From NCBI RefSeq assembly GCF_028368975.1, contig NZ_JAQNDM010000002.1:9170425-9234424 (forward strand): 64,000 bases of DNA, written 5' to 3'. The notes under the pieces were generated by a model. The model was given only the letters and a program-made list of their open reading frames with translations, was not told where the DNA came from and made no database searches. The translations under genes were made by a program, and so were the position numbers. Positions 35,400-42,776 of this stretch are shown here, piece after piece. Source of the stretch: Stigmatella ashevillena. GTDB lineage: Bacteria; Myxococcota; Myxococcia; Myxococcales; Myxococcaceae. Each line of letters opens with the position of its first letter. Position 1 is the first letter of the stretch.

Positions 35400-37120
35400 G
35401 GCTGGGGACGCTCCTGGGTCGCCAGGATCTGCCTCACCCATCCGTCCAGGTCCGTCGAGGACTCCAGGGCAAGGCCGTGGTCCCGGAGGGCTCGCCGGGC
35501 CTGAGGGGCGGTGGTGTGGAAGAGGACGAAGAGGCCCGTCTCCGCCAGGGCCAGGGCCACCTCGGTATCCCCTCGGACGACCGTGACGTGGCGGCCGAGA
35601 TCAAACAGACGGCGTTCTAGTTGGAAGGCCCGCTCCTCGGCTTCCGGCGCCTCGGGCAGCAGGAAGACGCCTCCCGACTGGCCCAGGCGGGCGCGCCGCT
35701 CCTCGGCCGTGATGAGGGAGCCTGCCTGGGTGCGGCCCGCGCTGGCCCCGGCGGGCCCGAGAATCATCCCGGCGGCGACCGTGTCATGCGTGAGCGCGTC
35801 GATGACAATGAAGGAGCCGGTGCGCCGGTTGTCCCGGTAGGAGTCGCAGAGCAGCGGCCGCTTGCACACCAGGTGCACCTTGCCGATGTCGTTGAGCGAC
35901 AGCGACTCCGCGGGAACCTCGGAGAGGTTCTCGAGGTCCATGCGCCAGAGCACCTGCTCGATGGTGGTGGGCACCGTGCGTGTCGTGTGCTTCACCAGGT
36001 ACCGGCGGCTCCGGTCCAGGGGCTGCTCTCCGAACCACACCAACATGGCCTCCAATTGGTGGAGGACCGCGGGCGGCTGCTCGAGGTGGGTGATGACGTC
36101 GCCCCGGCTGATGTCCACCTCGTCGGCGAGTCGCAGGGTGACGGAGTGGGGGGCGCGCTGGTGCTCCTGGGTCCCCTCGAACGTATCGATGGCGGTCACG
36201 CGGGTGCGCCGCTGAGAGGGGAGGACCATCACCTCATCGCCTACCCGCACGGAGCCCGAGGCAATCTGTCCGGCGAAGCCCCGGTAGTTCTGGTGAGGCC
36301 GCAGCACGTACTGGACGGGGAAGCGCAACGGGGCCGCGTCCAGGTGGCGCTGGTGCGGCAAGGACTCCAGCCACGCCAGGAGCGTCCCCCCCTCGTGCCA
36401 GGGCGTCCGTCCACTCGCCTGGGTGATGTTGTCGCCCTGGCGGGCGCTGACGGGAAAGAGGCGGATCTGGGTGAAGCCGAGTGGCCGCGCGAAATCGGCC
36501 AGCTCCCGGCCAATCCGTTCGAAGACGGCACGGTCGAAATCCACCATGTCCATCTTGTTCACCGCCACCGCGAGGTACGGAATGCCCAGCAGCGAGGCGA
36601 TGTACGCGTGACGCCGCGTCTGGGGCAGCACACCCAGCCGTGCGTCCGCGAGGATGACCGCCGCGTCCGCCGTGGAGGCACCGGTGGCCATGTTGCGCGT
36701 GTACTGGATGTGCCCGGGCGTGTCCGCAACGATGACCTTGCGTCGAGGCGTGGAGAAATAGCGGTACGCCACGTCGATGGTGATGCCCTGCTCACGCTCG
36801 GCTCTCAGGCCGTCGGTGAAGAGCGAGAAGTCGAGTTCCTCTCCCGGAAGCGTGCCCGTGGCGGCGTTCTGGAGCCCCTGAGCCAGGGGGCCCCCGTTCC
36901 CATTCGTTCCGTCCGCGGCCGCCGCGCGCTTCGCGGTGGCTCGTCGCACGGCGGAGATCTGATCCTCGAAGAGGCCGTCGCACTCGTAGAGGAGTCGGCC
37001 GATGAGCGTGGACTTGCCGTCGTCGACGGATCCCACGACGACCAGGCGCAGCAGCTCCTTGTCCGCATGCGAGGCCAGAAACACCGATACGTCGGTGACG
37101 GGCTGGAGTGAGGTATTCAT
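35396..37120 (-). CDS. cysN: Sulfate adenylyltransferase subunit 1 CysN with a degenerate C-terminal CysC-like domain
   Basis: GTPase subunit of ATP sulfurylase. 574 residues from ATG 37120, which shares one base with the cysD stop. G1 GSVDDGKST, G3 DTPGHIQYTRNM, G4 NKMDMV; EF-Tu-like beta domains follow. A usual CysN is about 430-475 residues. Residues about 470-574 align by eye with the APS-kinase part of CysNC fusions: ITAEERRARLGQ, LERRLFDLGRHVTV, and AETGLFVLFHTTAPQARRA. The kinase P-loop position instead reads LPEAPEAEERAF, so the ATP site is gone. CysN here should make APS only. This fits the APS-type CysH in the same operon. Confidence 0.94.
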   Translation of the reverse strand: MNTSLQPVTDVSVFLASHADKELLRLVVVGSVDDGKSTLIGRLLYECDGLFEDQISAVRRATAKRAAAADGTNGNGGPLAQGLQNAATGTLPGEELDFSLFTDGLRAEREQGITIDVAYRYFSTPRRKVIVADTPGHIQYTRNMATGASTADAAVILADARLGVLPQTRRHAYIASLLGIPYLAVAVNKMDMVDFDRAVFERIGRELADFARPLGFTQIRLFPVSARQGDNITQASGRTPWHEGGTLLAWLESLPHQRHLDAAPLRFPVQYVLRPHQNYRGFAGQIASGSVRVGDEVMVLPSQRRTRVTAIDTFEGTQEHQRAPHSVTLRLADEVDISRGDVITHLEQPPAVLHQLEAMLVWFGEQPLDRSRRYLVKHTTRTVPTTIEQVLWRMDLENLSEVPAESLSLNDIGKVHLVCKRPLLCDSYRDNRRTGSFIVIDALTHDTVAAGMILGPAGASAGRTQAGSLITAEERRARLGQSGGVFLLPEAPEAEERAFQLERRLFDLGRHVTVVRGDTEVALALAETGLFVLFHTTAPQARRALRDHGLALESSTDLDGWVRQILATQERPQP

Positions 37121-38037
37121 TAGAAGTAGCCCTCCCGCTTCTTGAGCTCCATCGAGCCTTCTTCGTCGTGATCGATGAGACGGCCCTGCCGTTCGGACTG
37201 GCGGGCGTTGACCATTTCCAGGATGACTTCGCCGACCGTGGTGGCGGAGGATTCGATGGCGCCGCTGAGCGGATAGCAACCCAGCGTCCGGAAACGCACC
37301 CGCTTCAGCGAGGGCTTTTCCCCTGGACGCAACCGCATCCGCTCATCGTCGATCATGATGAGGTTGCCACTGCGCTCCACCACGGGGCGCTCGGCGGCGA
37401 AGTAGAGCGGCACGACGGGGATCTTCTCCTGGAGGATGTAGTGCCAGACGTCGAGCTCGGTCCAGTTGGAGAGGGGGAAGACGCGCATGCTCTCGCCTGC
37501 GTCGATGCGGCCGTTGTAGAGGTTCCACAGCTCGGGCCGCTGGCGGCGCGGATCCCACTGCCCGTGGCGGTCCCGGAAAGAGAAGACGCGCTCCTTCGCG
37601 CGAGACTTCTCCTCGTCCCGGCGCGCCCCACCGAACGCCGCGTCGAAGCCGTGCTGGGCCAAGGCCTCCAGCAGCGCCTGCGTCTTCATCGCGTGGGTGT
37701 ACTTCTGGCTGCCGTGATCAAACGGGTTGATGCCCGCGGCGAGGGCCTGGCGGTTCTGGTGCACGAGCAACCGGAAGCCATGCTGGGCGGTGAATTGATC
37801 CCGGAAGGTGTACATGTCCCGGAACTTCCACGTCGTGTCCACGTGGAGCAGGGGGAAGGGCAGGGGCGCCGGATGGAAGGCCTTGCGTGCCAGGTGCAGC
37901 AGCACCTGGGAGTCCTTGCCGATGCTGTAGAGCATCACGGGGTTGGCGAACTCCGCCACCGTCTCTCGCAGGATGTGGATGCTCTCCGCCTCCAGGACGG
38001 TGAGGTGGGACAGACGCGCGGACGTGGACTCACTCAT
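37120..38037 (-). CDS. cysD: Sulfate adenylyltransferase subunit 2 CysD
   Basis: Catalytic subunit that adenylylates sulfate to APS, 305 residues. PP-loop-type nucleotide site [20 protein letters not shown], then [47 protein letters not shown] and [16 protein letters not shown], all typical of CysD. Works as a heterodimer with CysN, whose start overlaps its stop by one base. Its start lies inside the end of the uroporphyrinogen methyltransferase gene (8-bp overlap). Confidence 0.96.
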   Translation of the reverse strand: MSESTSARLSHLTVLEAESIHILRETVAEFANPVMLYSIGKDSQVLLHLARKAFHPAPLPFPLLHVDTTWKFRDMYTFRDQFTAQHGFRLLVHQNRQALAAGINPFDHGSQKYTHAMKTQALLEALAQHGFDAAFGGARRDEEKSRAKERVFSFRDRHGQWDPRRQRPELWNLYNGRIDAGESMRVFPLSNWTELDVWHYILQEKIPVVPLYFAAERPVVERSGNLIMIDDERMRLRPGEKPSLKRVRFRTLGCYPLSGAIESSATTVGEVILEMVNARQSERQGRLIDHDEEGSMELKKREGYF

Positions 38038-38827
38038 GGCCGCCCTCCGCGACCTGCAAGAGAGGAAAGTCTGTGGCCATGGGTCTCATGGCCAGCGAGC
38101 GCAGTTGCGAGCGCAGGGAGACGACCGCGCCCACGACGAGCAGCGCGGGGGAGCCCACGTCCGCTTCGCGCGCCTGACCGGCGATGCTGGAGAGGGGGGC
38201 TTCGACCACCCGTTGGTGCTCCCAGGTCCCTGCCTCCACGATGGCGGCGGGGGTGGTGGGTGCCCGTCCCGCGGACATCAGGGCGTGTGTCGTCTCTTCC
38301 AAGCGTCCTCCTGCCATGAACAGCACCAGTGTCTCCGCGCGGGCCAGGTGCTCCCAGTCCGGGGCGCCCTCCGTGCGGTGCGCGGTGGCGAACGTCACCG
38401 CTCCGGACATGCCCCGGTGGGTGATGGGAATGGCCGCTGCGGCGGGAACGGCCGCCAAGCTGGAGACGCCCGGGACGACCTCATAGGGAATGCCTGCCGC
38501 TTCAAGGGCGAGGGCTTCCTCACCCCCGCGGCCGAAGACGAACGGATCTCCGCCCTTGAGCCGCACCACGGTGCGTCCCAACCGGGCCTGGGCGATGAGC
38601 AGGGCGTGAATGTTCTCCTGCCGCACCGACTCGCCGCCGCCCTCCTTGCCCACATAGAGGATGCGGGCGTGGGGGCGGGCATGCTCCAGCACCGCCGGGT
38701 GGACGAGGCGGTCATGCACCACGGTATCGGCTTCCGTGAGCAGGCGTGCCGCGCGAAGCGTCAACAAGCCAGGGTCCCCCGGCCCTGCGCCGACGAGGTA
38801 GACACATCCCTTGCTGCGCCGGCTCAT
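38030..38827 (-). CDS. cobA: Uroporphyrinogen-III C-methyltransferase (CobA/CysG C-terminal type)
   Basis: Makes precorrin-2 from uroporphyrinogen III by two SAM-dependent methylations, the first step to siroheme. 265 residues. Family motifs: [71 protein letters not shown] and VLFMAGG. It is separate from the dehydrogenase gene, whereas enterobacteria fuse both in CysG. Its start overlaps the upstream gene's stop by 4 bp. In this operon it supplies the CysI cofactor. Confidence 0.95.
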   Translation of the reverse strand: MSRRSKGCVYLVGAGPGDPGLLTLRAARLLTEADTVVHDRLVHPAVLEHARPHARILYVGKEGGGESVRQENIHALLIAQARLGRTVVRLKGGDPFVFGRGGEEALALEAAGIPYEVVPGVSSLAAVPAAAAIPITHRGMSGAVTFATAHRTEGAPDWEHLARAETLVLFMAGGRLEETTHALMSAGRAPTTPAAIVEAGTWEHQRVVEAPLSSIAGQAREADVGSPALLVVGAVVSLRSQLRSLAMRPMATDFPLLQVAEGGHE

Positions 38828-39468
38828 GTCTTCTCTCCCAAAGCCTTCAGCTCCTCACGAATGCAGGTCCATGCGTCCCGGCGCTGGCCTCGTGCCAGCC
38901 GTCCGCGAATGTCATCGTCCACCAGCCGCTTCAGCAGGCGGCTGCGGCCAGGTCCCCGGGGCAGGTGCTCCCGGAAGTGGCCGCTGAGGCGTGCCACCCA
39001 CACGTGGTGGCGCCCCACGTGCTCCATCAATTGCCGCCTGAGGTCGCGCGCCAGCGCCGGGGCCATGCCTTGGGTGGAGACCGCCACGGTGATGGGCCCC
39101 CGCCGCCCCACCGAGGGCAGCGTGAAGTCGCACAGGTCCGGCTCATCCGCGGCGTTCAGCAAGATGCCGAGCGCCCGTGTCTCCTCGGCGACTGCCTGGC
39201 TCACCTGGCGATCATCCGTGGCCACGAAGACGAGGGCATGGCCGGCCGCGTCCCCGGGGGTGTAGGCGCGCTCCAGCAACTCCAGGCGTTCCTCGGAGGC
39301 GAGCCGCCGCAGGGTGTCCGTGGCCTCGGGCGCGATCATCCGCAGCCGGGCTCCTGCTTCGAGAAGCTGGAGGGCCCGGCTCTCGGCGATGATGCCGGCG
39401 CCGATGAGCAGGACACGCTTGCCTCGCAGCTGGAGGCAGACGGGATAGTCGATGGACGCAGAGGCCAT
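38824..39468 (-). CDS. Precorrin-2 dehydrogenase/sirohydrochlorin ferrochelatase (CysG N-terminal/Met8p-like)
   Basis: NAD-dependent enzyme finishing siroheme synthesis, 214 residues, equal to the N-terminal half of CysG. Signs are YPVCLQLRGKRVLLIGAG (Rossmann nucleotide site), IIAESRALQLLEAGARLRMI, FVATDDRQVSQAVAEE, LLNAADEPDLCDFTLPS and ITVAVSTQGMAPALARDLR. It should take precorrin-2 to sirohydrochlorin and insert iron. It lies 18 bp after cysH and overlaps the CobA-type gene by 4 bp. Confidence 0.93.
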   Translation of the reverse strand: MASASIDYPVCLQLRGKRVLLIGAGIIAESRALQLLEAGARLRMIAPEATDTLRRLASEERLELLERAYTPGDAAGHALVFVATDDRQVSQAVAEETRALGILLNAADEPDLCDFTLPSVGRRGPITVAVSTQGMAPALARDLRRQLMEHVGRHHVWVARLSGHFREHLPRGPGRSRLLKRLVDDDIRGRLARGQRRDAWTCIREELKALGEKT

Positions 39469-39486
39469 GACGTGTCGTTCAGGGGC

Positions 39487-40227
39487 TCAGCGGCGCACGT
39501 GCAGACCGCACTCGCGGTTGGCGGAGGACTCCCACCACCAGCGGCCGGCGCGCTCGTCCTCGTAGGGCTTCACGGCGCGCGTGCAGGGGGCGCAGCCAAT
39601 GGAGGGATAGCCGCGGTCGTGGAGGACGTTGTAGGGCACGCCGTTCTCCTGGATGTAGCTCCACACCTGACGGGAGCTCCATGAGACCAGGGGGTTGAGC
39701 TTGAAGAGGCCGCCGTGGTCCGTATCCCGCTCGAGGGCTTCCACCGCGGTCCGGGTCACCGACTGCTCGCGGCGCAGCCCCGTCACCCAGGCTTGACGGC
39801 CGCTCAGCGCGCGCCCGAGCGGCTCCACCTTGCGGATGGCGCAGCACTGCTTGCGCGCGTCGATGCTTTGGCGAAAGGAGAAATGGCCCTGGGTGGAGAC
39901 GAGCGTCTCCACGCGCTCCCGGTCCGGGAAGAACGTCTCCACGTCCAGTCCGTAGCGGTTGCGCAGCACCTGCATGAGCTCATACGTCTCGGGGGGCAGT
40001 CGGCCGGTGTCGAGGGTGAACAGCCGCAGACTGGGGGCGTGCCTTCTGGCCAGATCGATGAGCACCACATCCTCGGCCCCGAAGCTTACCGCCATGGCCG
40101 CGCTTGCACCGAAGTGGGTCTCGGCCCAGGCGAGAATCTGTTCGGCGGGTGCGGTTTTCAGCTCAGCAGACGCGGCAAGGAACTCTTCCTGGGACAACAC
40201 GCTGGGGGAGGGATTTGCCTGCGACAT
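39487..40227 (-). CDS. cysH: Assimilatory APS reductase (CysH family, [4Fe-4S] type)
   Basis: 246 residues from ATG 40227, which has GGAG five bases before it; the open frame to 40341 is rejected because it adds a non-conserved leader. Reduces adenylyl sulfate to sulfite. PP-loop domain: AMAVSFGAEDVVLIDL, FTLDTGRLPPETYELM. Two cysteine pairs, QCCAIRK and GCAPC, are the ligands of the [4Fe-4S] cluster that distinguishes APS reductases from PAPS reductases, and the catalytic cysteine lies in the C-terminal ECGLH. Hence APS, not PAPS, is the likely substrate. First gene of the operon. Confidence 0.94.
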   Translation of the reverse strand: MSQANPSPSVLSQEEFLAASAELKTAPAEQILAWAETHFGASAAMAVSFGAEDVVLIDLARRHAPSLRLFTLDTGRLPPETYELMQVLRNRYGLDVETFFPDRERVETLVSTQGHFSFRQSIDARKQCCAIRKVEPLGRALSGRQAWVTGLRREQSVTRTAVEALERDTDHGGLFKLNPLVSWSSRQVWSYIQENGVPYNVLHDRGYPSIGCAPCTRAVKPYEDERAGRWWWESSANRECGLHVRR

Positions 40228-40275
40228 CGGAGCTCCAAAAGACGAAAAACAGAACCGCCAACCCCTCCTCCTGAA

Positions 40276-40288
40276 AGGTGACTCACCT
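40276..40288. promoter_or_regulatory. 13-bp palindrome in the cysH leader, possible operator
   Basis: AGGTGACTCACCT is a perfect palindrome around one central base, 48 bases upstream of the cysH ATG. The core GGTGAGTCA recurs at 40405-40413, inside the predicted -35 region. Two related sites at the head of a sulfur operon suggest a dimeric regulator. No regulator gene is adjacent. Confidence 0.4.
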
Positions 40289-40385
40289 GCGCGGCAAAGA
40301 TGGGTGGGTTTTGTCGGAAGACTGGGGCAACCCGAGAGCACTCGGCCATTGCGAGGGGCAGAACGGGCGGCGGCATGGTTCGCAA

Positions 40386-40414
40386 AGGCTAGCGGCCCAG
40401 CGTGGGTGAGTCAA
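40386..40414 (-). promoter_or_regulatory. Possible promoter of the cys operon
   Basis: On the minus strand TTGACT (40414-40409) is followed after 17 bases by TAGCCT (40391-40386). The -35 match is good, the -10 weak. It would give a leader of about 150 bases before cysH. The motif GGTGAGTCA overlaps the -35 box. Confidence 0.35.
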
Positions 40415-40500
40415 CGGATGCTTCTCCAATAAAGCGGACGCGCCACTCGGTTGGCAGGTGGCCGGACGTCCTGCCGGAGCGGGCCGGAGTGCTTCGCCGC

Positions 40501-42186
40501 TCAGGTCGTGGCCGCCTCGGGCTGGGTGTCATCCATGACAGGCAGGACGATGAGGAAGGTCGAGCCTTGCCCCAGCTCGCTCTGGACGTAGAACTCTCCG
40601 CCGAGCGCGGTGATGATGCTGTGGCAGACCGAGAGGCCCATCCCCGTGCCTTCTCCCACGGGCTTGGTGGTGAAGAACGGCTCGAAGATGCGCGGCAGGT
40701 TCTCCTGGGAGATGCCACAGCCCGTGTCGCTCACCTCCACCCGCACCCGGCCGTGGCCACTGGGGCGGGCCAGGATGCGGATCTCGTTCGCCTCCTTGCC
40801 GCCCTCGACGATGGCATGCGCCGCGTTGATGAGCAGGTTGAGGAAGACCTGTCCCAGGCGTGTCGGGTTGCCTTTGACTCGTGGCAGGAGGCCGTAGTCC
40901 TCGATCAACCGGGCCCGGTCCCGGAGCTCGCGCTCGGCCAGTTTGACCGCGCCGCGGACCACTTCGCCCAGGTCCACGGGCTCCGTGTTCATGTCATCCG
41001 GGCGAGACAGGGTCTTGAGATCCTTCACGATGAGGCGCACCCGCTCGGCCCCCTCCCGCGCCGAGGCCAACGCGTCCATCATCTCCCGCTTTTCCTCCGT
41101 GGAGAGGGGGGCCCGGCTGGGTTGCAGCTCCTGGTGCAGATAGTTGAGGTTGCTGAGGACGTAGGAGAGGGGGTTGTTGATCTCATGCCCGACGCCCGCG
41201 GCCAACCGGCCCATGGAGGCCATCCGGTCCGCGAAGATCACCTGGGATTGCGCTGCCTTCAGTTGGTCCAGGCTGTCCTGGAGCTGGGCATTGGCTTGCT
41301 CCAGTTGTGCCGTGCGGGTGAGGACCGTCTCCTCCAGGAGCGCATTGTAGTGGCGGAACTGCCGCTCGGTCACCTCGGCCTCGGCCTTCATGAGCCGCTG
41401 CTTTTCCTCGAGCGTTTTTTTCAGCTCGGAGGCCATCTGGTTGAATGCATGGGACAGCGTTCCCAACTCGTCGTGGCGATCCTCTGGGAGCTTGACCTCG
41501 AAGTTTCCTTCGCCGATGCGGCGGGCCGCCAGCATCAGATCCTTCAAGGACCTGCTCATCGGAAGCAGGATGATGAGCACCAAGCCCAAGAGCAAGGCAC
41601 ACGAGAGTGTGGGAAGGATGACCGCCAGCCACATCTGGGCGTGCAGTCGGCTCTGCGACTTGATCAGCTGCTGCCCCCGGTGCTGGTACTCATCCTCTTG
41701 CGCCGTGGTGATGAGCCGGCCGACGTCGTGTTCGAACTCATCGAGCAGGTTCCACTCGGTGGTGATGGGTTTTTCGCCCAGGGGAAGGGTGCGCACCCGT
41801 TGCTCGATTTCAGAGGTCCAGCGGCGCAAGGCCAGGAGGAGTTCTTGGGTTTCCGCCCACCCATCGAGAGGGTCCGGCATCTCCAGCGCCTTTTTCTTCA
41901 CCAGGGCCTGCTGGAGAAAGGTCTCCTCACGGTTGATCGACTCGTGCATCTCGCGCACGAGTTGGGTGATATCTCCTCCCTGTTCCTTCGCGCGCAGCAA
42001 GCCCCGCAGGTACTGCTCCGCGGCGAGGTGCAGGCGCCCGAAGCTCTCGCCCTGTCCCTGGACGAGCAGGAGCCGATCTCGCGAACTCTTGCCCCGCTCC
42101 GTGGTCACCAGGAGCGTCAATCCCATGAGGAGCACCAGCCCCGTGGTCAGTCCCACGATCAGGAGCACCTTCCAGCGGACCGTCAT
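40501..42186 (-). CDS. Membrane sensor histidine kinase
   Basis: 561 residues. Membrane segments at about 5-28 and 186-210 enclose a helical periplasmic sensor region. HAMP (about 211-262, with GEGNFEVKLPEDRHDELGTL), a coiled coil (about 255-320), HisKA with phospho-acceptor H334 in GVGHEINNPLSYV, and HATPase_c with INAAHAIVEGG, VSDTGCGI, FEPFFTTKPVGEGTGMGLS follow. No receiver domain and no adjacent response regulator, so its partner is elsewhere. It lies upstream of cysH on the same strand with a 273-bp gap, so probably not co-transcribed. Stimulus unknown. Confidence 0.93.
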   Translation of the reverse strand: MTVRWKVLLIVGLTTGLVLLMGLTLLVTTERGKSSRDRLLLVQGQGESFGRLHLAAEQYLRGLLRAKEQGGDITQLVREMHESINREETFLQQALVKKKALEMPDPLDGWAETQELLLALRRWTSEIEQRVRTLPLGEKPITTEWNLLDEFEHDVGRLITTAQEDEYQHRGQQLIKSQSRLHAQMWLAVILPTLSCALLLGLVLIILLPMSRSLKDLMLAARRIGEGNFEVKLPEDRHDELGTLSHAFNQMASELKKTLEEKQRLMKAEAEVTERQFRHYNALLEETVLTRTAQLEQANAQLQDSLDQLKAAQSQVIFADRMASMGRLAAGVGHEINNPLSYVLSNLNYLHQELQPSRAPLSTEEKREMMDALASAREGAERVRLIVKDLKTLSRPDDMNTEPVDLGEVVRGAVKLAERELRDRARLIEDYGLLPRVKGNPTRLGQVFLNLLINAAHAIVEGGKEANEIRILARPSGHGRVRVEVSDTGCGISQENLPRIFEPFFTTKPVGEGTGMGLSVCHSIITALGGEFYVQSELGQGSTFLIVLPVMDDTQPEAATT

Positions 42187-42273
42187 GTGTCTCCCGTATC
42201 CTCGTTGAGGCTGGAGAATCCAGATTCCGAGAAATTCCTCTGAGTATGATTCAGGTACAGGAGGGGTTTCCAG

Positions 42274-42552
42274 CTACAGACTGGGCTGGGCGCCCGGGCG
42301 TTCGAGCAGTGCGTCGAGCTGCCCCGTGTCCTCCAGTTTCTGGAGTTCGTCACTGCCGCCCAGGTGGCGGCCCGCGATGAAGATCTGCGGCACGGTGGCC
42401 CTCCCGCCCGAGGCGGCGAGCATCTCGTCCATCTTCGAGGGGTTGAGATCAATGGCGATCTCCTCGTAGCGAACCCCCTTCTCGTCGAGGAGCTGCTTGG
42501 CCTTCCGGGAGAAGGGACAGGTGGACTTCGTATAGAGCGTGATGGGGACCAT
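42274..42552 (-). CDS. Glutaredoxin, CPFS active site
   Basis: 92 residues from ATG 42552; the longer frame to 42648 adds a leader unlike the family. Thioredoxin fold with ITLYTKSTCPFSRKAKQLLDEK, cis-proline motif TVPQIFIAG and GGSDELQKLEDTGQLDALL, as in Grx3-like glutaredoxins. The active site is CPFS instead of CPYC, so the second cysteine is missing and it should work by a monothiol mechanism (deglutathionylation) or as an Fe-S carrier. It lies just upstream of the histidine kinase on the same strand, 87 bp apart. Confidence 0.88.
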   Translation of the reverse strand: MVPITLYTKSTCPFSRKAKQLLDEKGVRYEEIAIDLNPSKMDEMLAASGGRATVPQIFIAGRHLGGSDELQKLEDTGQLDALLERPGAQPSL

Positions 42553-42776
42553 GACTGCGAGGGTAAGCACGCCCCGCAGTCCGTGAAGTGAGCCGGGCAG
42601 CCAGGGGATCGCTGCGTTGATTCGCTCGGCCCTGTCATTCTGCGTCACGACTTCATCCGTGTATCACGGTAAAAAAATGCTGTTTCACGAGATCCGTTGG
42701 AAGCGCACGCAACTTCCCATGGGTGAGACACGAAGATACCTGCGTCATACATATCGCACATGTGGCGGAGTCGAAC

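Noticed and set aside
39487-40227. CysH as a PAPS reductase
   Set aside because: The two cysteine pairs (QCC and CAPC) that hold a [4Fe-4S] cluster are present, which marks APS reductases; PAPS reductases lack them.
40228-40400. SAM or cobalamin riboswitch in the cysH leader
   Set aside because: No match to the core motifs of SAM-I, SAM-II, SAH or cobalamin riboswitches could be seen by eye; only a palindrome and a possible promoter were found.
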